DNA of 44,916 nt. Source: Chara braunii. Taxonomy: Eukaryota > Streptophyta > Charophyceae > Charales > Characeae. Each line of letters opens with the position of its first letter. Position 1 is the first letter of the stretch. Made by a program: the position numbers and the translations under genes. Under the pieces are notes generated by a model. That model had not been told where the DNA came from and did no database searches. It saw nothing but the letters and a program-made list of their open reading frames with translations. Positions 10,429-20,855 of this stretch are shown here, in pieces. The DNA lies in the NCBI GenBank assembly GCA_003427395.1, contig BFEA01000533.1, positions 161,791 to 206,706 on the forward strand, given 5' to 3'.

Positions 10429-12054
10429 CTTTTCAAGCGTTTGGGACTGGACAACAAGCGAAACTATTTCCGGGTGAGTGCGCTTCTTGCTAGTGGTGAC
10501 CTTCTTTGTGAGTCAGAGAACGTGAAGAGGCAGACACTCTACCGGCTGAAGACAGCAGAATTTGCACAATTACATGCTGCCCAAAAGGCCTTGGGAGAAG
10601 AGATCAGCAGAGGAGGCATGCTGCCATTGGATAATAACGCTAATGTGGCTGCTATCACCATGCCAACCTCTTGTTCTGCTTCAATTGTCAGCAGGACACC
10701 ATCGACGCCACAGGTGACCCATGATATGCTTTGTAGTCCGCAGAGGAATGCACTCTCAACAAATGGTCACCCATACTGCAAGGAAGGCAACTATTCAGGA
10801 TCTGGGTTCCTAGCCTTGTCATCAGTGGGGGGTAATACACAGCGAGCAGCAGTTGAATTGAATGCACAAGGGTTCCCTGGATTGGACATTATCCAGGATG
10901 GAGCTTCTTGCACTCCGCAGAGCATAAACTATCTTGGAAGAATTGGTGCTCAGGGGAATGCGCTCCGAGATTCTGGCTTGAGCGATCTGAACAATGGTGC
11001 TGGCCAGCAGCAGGAGGTTGAACAACATCCCGTCAATATCGGTGAGGGTATGTGCACAAGGAAGAGAGGAAGACATGGGTGGGAGTCTGAGATTTCTGGA
11101 GACGCAGATGGAACTGAGTCGACCATGTCAAAGGCAGCGGAAGGGTCTGGACATGGTAGATACGGGAAACAAGGAGCAATACGTGGAGTGGGAAGAGGTG
11201 GGAGGGGCAGAGGAAGGCAAAGAGGAGGTAGGGGCCGAGGGGCCAAACAAGATTCTCTTCCGGGCATTGGTGGAGCTGATGATTGCTCCAGGAGTGTGGT
11301 CGTCGACCTTCATTCAGCGCAACCAATGTCGATGACATCGCTTGTGTTATCTGGTGTCATGTCGAGTCCACTAGATGTTCCTGATCCTTCTGCCTTGCAA
11401 GTTGTGCCTGCCACCTCACCTGCTGGAAATCATATTCCAATTACAGCATCAGCATGGCAGGATTTCCAAACACTATCCGCAACACAGCCAAGTCCTAAGA
11501 GACAACAGCTGCAAAAGAGCGGTCAGCCAGGCTCAGCATTAGTTGCCTCTGAATCCTCATTGACGCCAACAATGATGGGGGCGACCCATGGATCTGTTTC
11601 TCTTCTGGAGAATTCAGTGGATCCTGCTCTTACGCAAAACTTCCAGCCACCGCATTCGATCCAATCTTTCCCTCCTCCCACACAAGACCCTCAAAGAGCT
11701 GGTGGGTTGGTTATGCCCTGCCCTCCTGCCTCTCCTTCCTCAGGTCATGTGATAAGTGGGAAGTCAATCGGTGACATTCGTGATGATTCCTCCATGTACA
11801 TGGAAGGCCGAAGGGAGGGTCAAATGGTAGAGTTGCCACCACTGCTGCTATCAAATCCTCAGCCTGCATCTCTTCAACAGCAGATTCAGCCAGCACTTGT
11901 GCAGTCATCCTCTGGTCAGGTGGTCACTGCACATGAGATGCCACTTAGTAAGCAAGTGAAGGAAAGGTCTACAAGGTCAGGGCCGTACTATCTCGGGGCA
12001 GTGTTTGGTTCTCAGAGTATGCTGCGAGAGGAACGGGTCATGAAAAGACTGAAG
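10429..12054 (+). CDS. GTF3C1: TFIIIC subunit 1, exon 5 (winged helix plus long low-complexity insert)
   Basis: 542 codons, phase 0. The first 45 or so residues (LFKRLGLDNKRNYFRV through YRLKTAEF) complete the conserved winged helix and its wing. About 480 residues then follow with no recognisable fold: rich in Ser, Gln, Pro, Gly and Thr, with one RGG-like basic patch (near 11181-11250, GRGGRGRGRQRGG) and Gln/Pro-rich runs. The last residues, RVMKRLK, are the start of the conserved ERQILERLKEE-type helix, continued by EERFIIRWDLHRW in exon 6. Land-plant homologues have a much shorter linker here, so the insert looks lineage-specific. The frame stays open for the whole 1.6 kb, which supports a real exon. 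The donor GTGTGT is acceptable but not strong. Confidence 0.85.
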
Positions 12055-12330
12055 GTGTGTATCCGATTTCTCCATTCAGCACTACTTGTTTGCTGTGGGT
12101 TAACATCGATGAAATGAATCCTGATCGTCATCAAGGAGAACTAACCAACCTGCTTCCTTATCATTGCATATCAGGTTGCTAGTTTTTGTTGAATGCGAGA
12201 GATCTCCATTTAAACCACCAGTGCATCCGCCTGCTATTTTTCTCCGGCGAGCCAAGCGCGTGGCCGCAAATTTCGGGGGTCGGCATACTGGAAACAAAAT
12301 GACTGGCAGCACCAGCCAAAAGAAGGCCCA
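12055..12330. other. Intron 5, sequence before the LTR retrotransposon
   Basis: Begins GTGTGT. Ordinary intron sequence up to the LTR at 12331. No feature recognised. Confidence 0.6.
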
Positions 12331-12807
12331 TGTTATGAACTTGGTTGTCTGACGATTTTCACCAACACTGACACGCAGACAATCTCACGCACACCCATAC
12401 ATGCATAAAAAGAAGGGGAGAGGAGATAGAGGACACACTGCACACAAACAGAGTACGCAGCAAAACACTATGCACAGGTGTGGAGATAACATGAAGTGTT
12501 TCCCAACAACCTAGTGATAGGCGCTCTAGGGCCTCTACCTAACCGGCTATAGGCGCTCATGCTACGGGCCTAGGCCATAGGGCCTCCCATCCTAGTGATA
12601 GCCCGGGCCTGCTATTTACAGTGCGGTCTAAGGGAACTGCGGGCCTGTAATTTTCCAGAAATTGCAGATATGTCCCTTGCGAATTTTCGTCAGCACTGAA
12701 CTCTCAGTTGGTCCCTGACACAAACAAAATTACGAATCTAACCCTACTGCTGTTACTGTACAGCCTCGCAGTCAGATCTCGGCAGTCAAAGTCAGCAAGT
12801 CATTGCA
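12331..12807 (-). repeat. 3' LTR of the gypsy element, internally deleted
   Basis: Both ends match the right-hand LTR: on the plus strand it opens TGTTATGAACTTGG and closes AGTCATTGCA. The first 170 bases differ from the other LTR at about six positions. About 1.75 kb of the other copy is missing after about 12503, with a short filler before homology resumes at about 12524. Confidence 0.88.
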
Positions 12808-12840
12808 GGCTTACCCCCCTAGGGAGCGGGGACCTTCGAG

Positions 12841-13035
12841 CTAGGGGTGCAAACGAGGAGACCGGCGAGGAAGTGAACCCTTCTGAGGCGCCTCGTAACG
12901 CAGAACTACAGACTTTGCTGTCTTGAGAAGTTCGTTCCTGGTGAACCACCTATCCTCTGTATGAGGCTGGAAACAAAACTTCACAAGATACTGTCTGTCG
13001 AGGCTAGTGCCCCATTTGTCCTCAATGGACCCCAC
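12841..13035 (-). pseudogene. Chromodomain-like tail of gypsy integrase
   Basis: Minus-strand peptide with DRQYLVKF...EDRWFTRNELLKTAKSV. The Y-L-V-K-W/F then W-x-x-x-x-E-L pattern is that of the integrase-linked chromodomain of chromovirus-type gypsy elements, which guide insertion to chromatin. The first aromatic-cage residues are not obvious. It is separated from the integrase core by stops. Confidence 0.6.
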
Positions 13036-13133
13036 GTCATATCCCTCGCCAGGGATCGCAGGACCAAACTGAGGGGGCCGGTCTGGGAATGCATGAAAGG
13101 AAGCAGCTTAGATGCATGGAAGACCGGATAGGT

Positions 13134-14042
13134 CTATAGATGCAGTGGGACGTCGATAACATACGACGGGCTAAAAGGATCGGAGCCCACTGTATGTAAC
13201 ACCTGCCACGGACCCAGGTATCGTGGCAACAACTTGGGAGAGATATCCTCTTCCCTCGACAACTCTGAACTGGCTACCCAGACGTAATAGGCAGTACGAA
13301 TGAGGGAACGACGTCGGTGGCGATTAGTTTGTTCAATCATGGCGTTTTGGGCCTTGAACAAGTTCGCCCGTGCCCTTTCCACATCGACTCTATAGTGTCT
13401 GGCAAACTCCGCTGTGGCAAGAGTCAGATCAGACTTAGCCTTATTGATGATGTCATCAAGAGGCTGTCGCGGTTCACGTCCCCAATATAAACGATATGGA
13501 CTGAACCCAGTTGAGGAGTGGATAGAGGTATTATAGACAAGTTGTGCACGAGCCAGGTGGAGATCCCAGTCCTGTTCATCTTGAGAGATGACAGGACACA
13601 GCAGCTGGAATAAGACTTGGTTCATCACCTCAGCCTGACCATTGGCTTCAGGATGATGACCAAAAGTCATGTCTAATCGTGAGTGCAAGTAGTCCTTACA
13701 GTAGGATTGCCACTCATTGGTGCAGAAGCGTGGATCTCATTTACGAACTATAGAAGTGGCGGTCCATGGTGAGTGACCCACCTCTCTGAAAACGCTGCTC
13801 TGACAGCGGGGACCCTAGCTACCTCTGGCAAGGGGATGAACTTTGCGTACTTTGTCAACCCAGACCATTACCTGGCGCATGCCATGAGGGGTGGTCTTGC
13901 CTAGATTTGTAAAGTCTATAGACCCAGATTCAGCTGGACCCTCAGGTATAGGTAAGGGTTTGAGCAGTCCTAGAGGAGGTATATGTTGGACCTTTGTTTC
14001 TCTGGCAGAGCTCACAGGTTTCAATATAGTGCAGTAGATCAC
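13134..14042 (-). pseudogene. Gypsy integrase, broken
   Basis: Minus strand. The core starts near 13990 with PLGLLKPLPIPEGP and SIDFTNL (first catalytic Asp), goes on to DPRF (second Asp) and reaches GHHPEANGQAEVMNQ (catalytic Glu), with YNTSIHSSTGFSPY and YLGPWQV after it. All three acidic catalytic residues are visible, but the frame shifts near 13820 and a TGA sits at 13737-13739 just before DPRF. Integrase would join the cDNA copy to the genome. Non-functional as sequenced. Confidence 0.88.
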
Positions 14043-14055
14043 TCCACATCTCCTT

Positions 14056-14673
14056 CTAGAAGAAGCGCTGCGACAGGGCGGTGTATGACTTTAGGAACCC
14101 AAAATGGCCGCGTGCATCATGACACTCTGACATCAGCAGAGTCCTCAGTTGCTGGTCTTGGGGAATGCACAAGCGCTCCTCGCCCCTGTTGTAAGTATAC
14201 AGCAAGCCTGAGCTCAAGGCATAGCCTGACTCACAGTTGGGATTTGCTTGCAGATTCCTGTCTATGGGTCCATAAGTCGGGTCCTGAGGCAGTAACCGGG
14301 CAATGGTCTGGTGGGTCTCCTCTCCAAAGGAGTGAGTAGAGGAGATCAACGCAAAAGCATCAGGCCTACGAGAGACGGCGTCAGCTACTTTATTGTAGCA
14401 GCCCTTCTTATGTTTCAGTTCAAAGTCAAACAGATCAATGAACTGAATGTAGCATGCTAATTTATCATTTAACTCTCCCTGGGACTTCATCCACTACAAG
14501 GTGGAGTGATCTGAAAAGATATTGAAGTGTCTGCCTAGGAGAAAGTGTTTCCAATGCTTTAGCGCGCAAACCAGAGCATATAGCTCTTTCTCGTAGGTAG
14601 AGTTCTGCAGCTTTTGGGTCTTGATCTTCTTACTCATGAACTCAATGGGCCACAGACCATTCCCATCATCTTG
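14056..14673 (-). pseudogene. Gypsy RNase H and integrase zinc-binding region, broken
   Basis: Minus strand. The RNase H part reads through PIEFMSKKIKTQKLQN, TYEKELYALVCALKHW and FSDHSTL, then a TAG (14494-14496), then WMKSQGEL and KVADAVSRRPDA. The ADAL/VSRRP motif marks the end of RNase H. The start of the integrase zinc-binding domain follows (LLMSECHDARGHFG, the H-H half). Confidence 0.88.
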
Positions 14674-15877
14674 CTAAAGAACCGCCCCAATGCCATAGTG
14701 ATTAGCATTAGTGGTAAGAATGAATGGCAGAGTGGGGTCATGTAACTTCAGCACTGGCGTACCAATCAAGGCCTTCTTGATTCGTGTGAAGGCCAACTGA
14801 CAGGGAAGAGACCAAAGAAAATGAGTGTCCCTGTTTGTTGGGTTGGTTAAGGGTGCATTCACTGCAGAAAAGTTTCTGACAAACTTTATGTAGTATAAGG
14901 CCAAACCCATGAAGGACCGTACATCCCTCACTGTCTGTGGCTGAGGCCAATCCTGAATAGCCCCAACCTTGTCGGCTTCACGGGCCAGACCATCCCCAGA
15001 GATTACATGACCCATGTAGATGACAGAGGGAAATCCAAAAGAGGATTTCTCTCTGTTAATCTTGTACTGGCTGTCACGTAACGCCCGAAGAACCAGACCT
15101 AGGTGCTCCGCATGTTCCCTGGCAGTTCGGCTGAATACCAGAATATCATCCGGGTATACAACCATGAACTTGTCCTAGTAAGGCCTGAATATGCGTTGCA
15201 TCTGAGTCTGGAAAGTGCCTGGGGCATTGCAAAGTCCAAACGACATCACCAGGTATTCATAGGTGCCATGCCTGGTTTTGAAGGCTATCTTGTGGACATC
15301 CTCCTCTGCCATCGCAATCTGCTGATAGCCAGATTTGAGATCGACTTTGCTGAACAATGTGCAGTCCTGCACCATATCCAGAAGGTCATCAATACGAGGG
15401 AGAGACTTTGTACTCTTCCTCGTGATTTTGTTGAGACCCTTGTTCGATGCACATTCTGAATTCTCCATTCCCTTTGGGAACAAAGAGAACAGGCGCACCA
15501 AACTCAAATGTGCTAGGTCTGATCCAACCCTTGCTGATAAGGGTCTTAAGCTGATTTCTGAGCTCCTCAAGCTCAACAGGGGACATCTTGTAGATGCGTC
15601 CCTTTGGAGGGACCGCTTCATGCAACAACTCGATGTGATGCTTGGTTGGCCGGTGGGGTAACCCAACAGGCTCCTGCATCAGATCGGCATACTGGTCCAC
15701 AACCTGTTGGACTTCAGGAGGACAGGGAACAGCTGCAGCGTCTGTTTGCTTGAACAGTGCCAAGAACAGACGCTCATGGTCATACTGGCGGGAGACAGTA
15801 TAAAAATCCCTCGCTCGTAAACAGTAGCACGAAGTCTTGGGGTGGTGGTCAGCAGCAATCATGAATGGCTGATACAC
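14674..15877 (-). pseudogene. Gypsy reverse transcriptase, broken
   Basis: Minus strand. Recognisable in order: KGWIRPSTFEFGAPVLFV, GEFRMCI, a short deletion that shifts the frame, then LNKITRKS, PRIDDLLDMV, FSKVDLKSGYQQI, LVMSFGLCNAPGTFQ, a TAG at 15175-15177, VVYPDDILVFS (catalytic Y-x-D-D, unusually with Pro at x) and GHVISGDGL. These are the RT palm motifs. A TAG at 14674-14676 ends the frame before RNase H. The protein copied element RNA into DNA; the copy here is dead. Confidence 0.92.
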
Positions 15878-15889
15878 CCCCTGTACATT

Positions 15890-16363
15890 GGGGAGTTCAA
15901 CCTTAGGGATCTGCTAGTCGATCCTAGGGTTGACTGCCCGTAACCACTGCATAGAGAACACCAAATCAAAGGGGCAAGATTAGGGAAAAATATAGAAGTT
16001 CATATTATGTCTGACTTCTCTAGGAGTATCGAAGGTCACAGGGATGCCCCTGACCTTCTCCCTGATAGTGAGAGTAGTGGAGTCCCCTATCTGGACCTGC
16101 AGCGGTTGCTGTAGTGTCTCTACCTTTAGGCCCAGATGCAGTTTCTTAATTGCATTTGGTGGCATAAAGTTTCAGGTAGCTCCACAATCCAGCAAACCTT
16201 TGATTCTGGTGTGGTTGATCAAAGGCTGAAGCAAGATGAGTTCAAATTTGGTTTTTCGTTGTTCCTTTAGATGAAGGAAGAGGGAAGCAAACATCTGAGC
16301 CTCATGCTCCTCCAGTTCTTGATCCGGGTCAGAATCCTGATAGCAAAAGGATGCTGCCCGCAC
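15890..16363 (-). pseudogene. Gypsy aspartic protease, broken
   Basis: Minus strand. The active-site block reads IKGLLDCGAT, then TGA (16172-16174), then NFMPPNAIKKLHLGL. L-D-C/S-G-A-T is the aspartic protease signature of gypsy Pol, which cleaves the polyprotein. A further TAG lies at 15914-15916 in the linker to RT. Confidence 0.8.
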
Positions 16364-16503
16364 AGCTCCAACACAAGGCCTATCTACTGAAGCAGCTGCA
16401 GATTCACCTTCTGCAGAAGACGAGTTTGCAACACTAGGGGAAGCTGCTGCCCCTAGGGTCTGCTTCAGTTTTTTGACTGTGACCCCGGGCCTGACATGTA
16501 ACG

Positions 16504-16542
16504 GCAGTCCTTCAGATAGTGTTGTCCCTCACATCGCAGACA
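16504..16542 (-). pseudogene. Gag zinc knuckle, variant spacing
   Basis: The minus-strand peptide VCLRCEGQHYLKDC is a gag zinc knuckle with spacing C-x2-C-x3-H-x4-C. The usual spacing is C-x2-C-x4-H-x4-C, so one residue is missing or this is a variant. It binds element RNA in related proteins. Confidence 0.7.
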
Positions 16543-16599
16543 AACCTCCTTATCCTTCCTGCTTCTCCACACCCCTTCCTGGATCTTGAGATCATGCCA

Positions 16600-16960
16600 G
16601 GGAAGGGTGGAAGGGCTCAGGGAGTCAAATTGCTGCTGGTTGAGGCTGTGCTGGATGGGGCTTTCTTCTGCAAAACCGCCAGTACAACCTCAGTCAGGGC
16701 CGCAACTTCTGTATCAACAGGTGATGCAGTTGCAGCTGGTGGTGAGACAGCCTGGGAATCTGAGTCACTTGCTGATCCATGTAGCGGACCTCTGGTTGGC
16801 CTGTGAGACCAGCCCCTTGGCCTGTCCTCATAGGCCTGTGTTGTATTCGGGGCAGTCCAGTCCAGGCCGGTACCTCTGTCGGTACCCGCCAATCCAGTCC
16901 AGTCCCGTCAGTCCGCTGGGGTATACCCCAGCTGTTGTGTGTTTTCAGATTCATTCTGCA
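16600..16960 (-). pseudogene. Gag C-terminal linker, broken
   Basis: Minus strand, Pro/Gly/Gln-rich peptides (for example GIPQRTDGTGLDWRVP in one frame, and DRPRGWSHRPTRGPLHG in another) leading to the zinc knuckle. The change of frame shows decay. Confidence 0.45.
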
Positions 16961-17337
16961 TTCTGACAGTTTGGAGTACGTGCATTGGAGTCCGGCGTGG
17001 GAGCTGCGCTGTGCCATCTCTCTCCCCTTCTTCCTCCATCTCCATCTCTATCCCTGGCGGAGCACCACACCTGGTGGGTCCGCCACACTGGTATCGGAGC
17101 GGGAACGTTCCCCGCTCCCACCCACCACCCCGTACAGTCGGGAAAACAGCAAAACCCGACAGGCGGGTTTTTGGCTGTTTTCAGGCCGTTTTTCGACTAA
17201 GACGAGGGAAAAAAGAAGCTGCAGCAGGAAGTGACATGTGGCGGAAAAAGCACGTGCCATCACGAGCGCTTGCGCACCACGCGCCCACGCTGCCCCCGCT
17301 GCCCCGCCCCGCCCCCAAATTTATATTATCAAGATCC

Positions 17338-17425
17338 AGGATGTTGCTGCCGCTGGGGTTTGAACCCAGGCAGCTGCTGGGGTTGCGCGTGCGTAAGCTA
17401 CTCCTAAAACATACTCGCCATACTG
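17338..17425 (-). repeat. tRNA-like SINE head
   Basis: On the minus strand GGAGTAGCTTACGCACGC is followed by a good B box, GGGTTCAAACCCC. No full cloverleaf can be drawn, so a SINE or pseudo-tRNA is more likely than a tRNA gene. Confidence 0.4.
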
Positions 17426-17539
17426 CATGTACGGTTCTGTAGTGTGGCACGCTGCCGTTGAAGAGGTGCATGCCACCTATTTACCCCCCCCGTGCCGGCA
17501 AGCAGCAAGCAGCAGAGCAGCAACCGGGGCTGCTATTTG

Positions 17540-17560
17540 CCCCCCCCCCCCCCCCCCCCC
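17540..17560. repeat. Poly-C run, 21 bases
   Basis: Uninterrupted C21; i-motif or G-quadruplex prone. Length may be inexact in the assembly. Confidence 0.9.
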
Positions 17561-17999
17561 GTGGCTGCTGCTGACTGCGCACGTGGCCATCTGCAGTGCC
17601 ATGTGGCAGCCTGCTGTGGAGACTGAAGACCCCCCTGGCTAGGAGGCTGCGCCACATTCTTTTTTTTTACTATTTTTCTACTGCTGCAGCAGCAGTTTTG
17701 CAGCAGCTCAAGATTCCTCCCTGGCTAGGGGGCTGTGTGACTGTGGCAGTAGGGTGGCTGATCAAGATCTCAACCAACCCTAGATCATCATCATCATCAT
17801 CTCTTATTGCTGTCGCATCAAGCCAGCAGCCCCTTGAAGGCCAAGATCCTGTGGATCTTGGTAGTGTTTTGCTCTTGGCCAACCAAGAGCCTGGCATTAT
17901 CTCTCTCCACTAACTTACCCTCCCCCAACCTCTTTTCTCTCCCCCCCCATCATCTAATCATCCTTTTGAACCTGCATGAGCAAAAGCAGCCTTTCCCCT

Positions 18000-19160
18000 T
18001 TTTCCACCACGAGGGAAGGCTCTCTTCCTCCTACCAGAGGAGGGGGTCTGGACATGGAGTTTTGCCTCCATATCCAGGGCTGCGCGGCCAAAGGATCTTT
18101 AGTCCTTGTGCCCAGAGCTGTACAATGCTGCAGCGAACTTCTCAGGCGCTACCCTGCAAAAGTTAGTCAGTAGATCGTCAGTAGACATGACTAACCCAGG
18201 GGTGGAGGCAAGCTGCTCGAACTCTGCAAACAGGGAGTGAAGGGACCCTAAATATCGCTGCTGTCCCAGGCGAGCAATCCTATCAGCAGCTTTTTGGGCT
18301 CGCTCCTTGTCTGCAAATTTGTCCTCCAGAGCCTGCAGAAGCCCGTCCACTCCCAACCCAAAAGTCCAGTCTTCCAACCTCTTGTCCTGACTATTGGAGG
18401 TGGAGGTGGCCCGCTTTAGAGAAGGTCCCTCCAACAAACCCAGGACAGTAGAAACCTTTGTCTCTTCAGGGAAGGTGAAGCCTCTCAGGTAGGCTCTTGC
18501 ACCAGCGGCCCAGTCCCCAACATCCACGTTGGGATCATCTCCTCTGAACTTGCTGGGGGCTGGGATTTTAGGAAAGATTCGCTGATCACCGGCTGCAGGG
18601 ACAATGGTTCCTGAGACTGATGCTTTTGGGGAGGAGATGGTGAAGGGGAAGAATGTCCGAAGCTGGTGTGGGGAGAAGGAGGGGAAGATTTAAGAGGTTT
18701 GAGAGACAGAGGGGAGGAAACAACAATTAGCAACTGTCAACTGAGTAACCAAAGATTCTATTGATTTCAGAATCTTTGATTGCCGAGCTGCCAGATCATC
18801 AACACGGCGTTCCAACTGTGCCATCGGATAATCCCAGTTAGTAAAATAAGTAGTGGTGGCTTTGTGGTCTAGTCGGACCCACTCCGCTAGGTACTTGTTT
18901 ACTTCTGAGGTCCGGCCATCTTTCTCGATCCTGGCCAGCTGCTCCAACAGATACGTCCTACGGGATGCATCTGTTGCAGCTTCCGTCTCAGCTGCCTCCT
19001 GCTTCTCCAACTCTGCCAGCAGGTCCTGCTGCTGCTGCAGCTTCTCCTTCATCTCCTGGACACGTCTCTGGGTCGCAGTCATAGGGGGAGGGGGAGGGGA
19101 GGACTGTGGCTCCTCCACCACCTGACCCTGTGGCTGCGACTCTGCACCCGTCTCATACAT
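18000..19160 (-). pseudogene. Gypsy gag (capsid part), broken
   Basis: Minus strand. It starts at the Met near 19160 with a Gln/Glu-rich coiled coil (MKEKLQQQQDLLAELEKQEA) and RVDDLAARQSKILKSI. After a frame change come DWAAGARAYLRGFTFPEE, VDGLLQALEDKFADKERAQ and FAEFEQLASTPGLVMSTDDL, the retrotransposon gag capsid pattern, then FGRAALDMEAKLHV. The coat protein packages element RNA. A stop follows GHKD near 18098. Confidence 0.8.
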
Positions 19161-19739
19161 TTTCCACTAACAAACTATAATTAGTAGATCAGCAGTCACA
19201 GAGTATGCAGCGATTCTCAGACTTTTTTCAGACACCCAGAGAACGCTGCTACCTTTGACACAGTAGTAGGTGGGTGAATAGGCAAGAGGCGATTTGGGTT
19301 AGAAGCCTTCTCTGGAGGCCAGGTGTCAGACAGACATACAGTCCCATTAAATCAAACTCACGATGTCCTTTTGACTGACCTTGGACCACACTGGAATTCA
19401 ATTCCAAGCTTTCCAGAGAGGTCACTAAAGTTCCAGTGCCCACTAGAAAACAAAAGCAATCAGTAGGAGAGATGCAAAAGGTAAGTACAGACAAGCACAA
19501 ATCAACAATAGTCAGCGATTTAGTCAGTAGGCCTCTACCCAGACTCGTACTCAAATTTCGCCACTGATGACTCTGGCGGCCATACTCAAGGGTATGGCGG
19601 ATTACCATTTTCACTGCATCTGCTCAATTACTGCAAATTTGGGCAAGCGCTTTTTCCCAGATGACAACAACAGAATTGCGCTTCACTGGAAACAGACAGA
19701 ATTGGATTCTGACGAACAGAATTGTTATTACCACTGACC

Positions 19740-19751
19740 GCTCCTATACCA
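19740..19751 (-). other. Primer-binding-like site, initiator Met tRNA type
   Basis: Two bases inside the 5' LTR, the minus strand reads TGGTATAGGAGC, matching the usual plant initiator-Met primer site TGGTATCAGAGC at 10 of 12 positions. Confidence 0.65.
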
Positions 19752-20507
19752 ACTGTTATGAACTTGGTTGTCTGTCGATTTTCACCAACACTCACACGCA
19801 GACAATCTCACGCACGCCCATACATGCATAAAAAGAAGGGGAGAGGAGACAGAGGACACACTGCACATAGACAGAGTACGCAGCAAAACACTATGCACAG
19901 GTGTGGAGATAACATGAAGTGTTTCTCACTCTTTGACAATACTCCCAACAACCAATCACAATTAGACACATGCGAGGATAACAAAAGATCAGTCTGAAAT
20001 TGAGCCGATCTGAACCAATATCGTCACAGAGTTTATCTCAGTGTCTCGCCACTCACAGAACCACACACTCCACTCCCTAGACTACACCCAGTTAGGAGCG
20101 TTACACAACATCAGCCTCCCAGAGGCCTGCGCCAACCACCCAGATGAATAACAGGAACTGCGATGTAACTGCAAGGAAAATGAGCGATAGCGAACTTCAG
20201 AAATCAAACAGCATCATACACATGAGACCAGATAGTATTGACCTCGAACCAATAGCAGAATTGCATCAGGAGTTCCACCAAATAAGAGCACAGCAAAAGC
20301 TCATAATTGACAATGCTGGAATAGTCTCATCATCATCAACGAAGAAGCAATGTCGATATCCTATCTGGCGCTCGGTGCCCAGACTACAAATGGCAGATCC
20401 TATCTAGCCTATCTACAATGCCGTTGATGAGGTCAACAGCTCCTCGAAGTACGAGCAGATCTCGGTCAATGTCGTTCGCTTCAAGCACCAGGTATGTCTC
20501 TCGTATC

Positions 20508-20855
20508 ACTCAGAACCTCGATCCCCAACTCACAGATGCCACATGCCCCCAAAGACGATCATGCGCCCCATCCAGCATACAGCAGCGCAGCTCGGCTATG
20601 GCTGCCTGCTCCTTCCAGCTCGCCCGTGAGCACGTGAGCGCTGGCCAGCGTTAGCGCAGCATCTGTCTCTTATACACATCTAGATGTGTATAAGAGACAG
20701 ACTCAGAACCTCGATCCCCAACTCACAGATGCCACATGCCCCCAAAGACGATCATGCGCCCCATCCAGCATACAGCAGCGCAGCTCGGCTATGGCTGCCT
20801 GCTCCTTCCAGCTCGCCCGTGAGCACGTGAGCGCTGGCCAGCGTTAGCGCAGCAT
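20508..20855. other. Exact 155-bp duplication around adapter (artefact)
   Basis: 20508-20662 and 20701-20855 are identical base for base and separated only by the 38-bp adapter. This is what a mate-pair circle read through its junction looks like. One copy should be removed along with the adapter. Confidence 0.95.
20663..20700. other. Nextera mate-pair junction adapter (assembly artefact)
   Basis: Same 38-bp back-to-back mosaic-end sequence as at 9114-9151. Confidence 0.97.

Larger units (their letters stand above)
16960..18000. other. Insertion splitting gag, with tRNA-like motif and poly-C
   Basis: Sequence between two parts of gag that should be adjacent. Contains a minus-strand tRNA-like stretch (17338-17425), a C21 run (17540-17560) and short GCTG-rich repeats. 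Its borders are approximate and I found no terminal repeats. Confidence 0.5.

Noticed and set aside
14494-14676. Reassigned TAG codon read as Gln
   Set aside because: The element is also broken by frameshifts, and the host exons use CAG freely with no in-frame TAG, so decay is the simpler reading.
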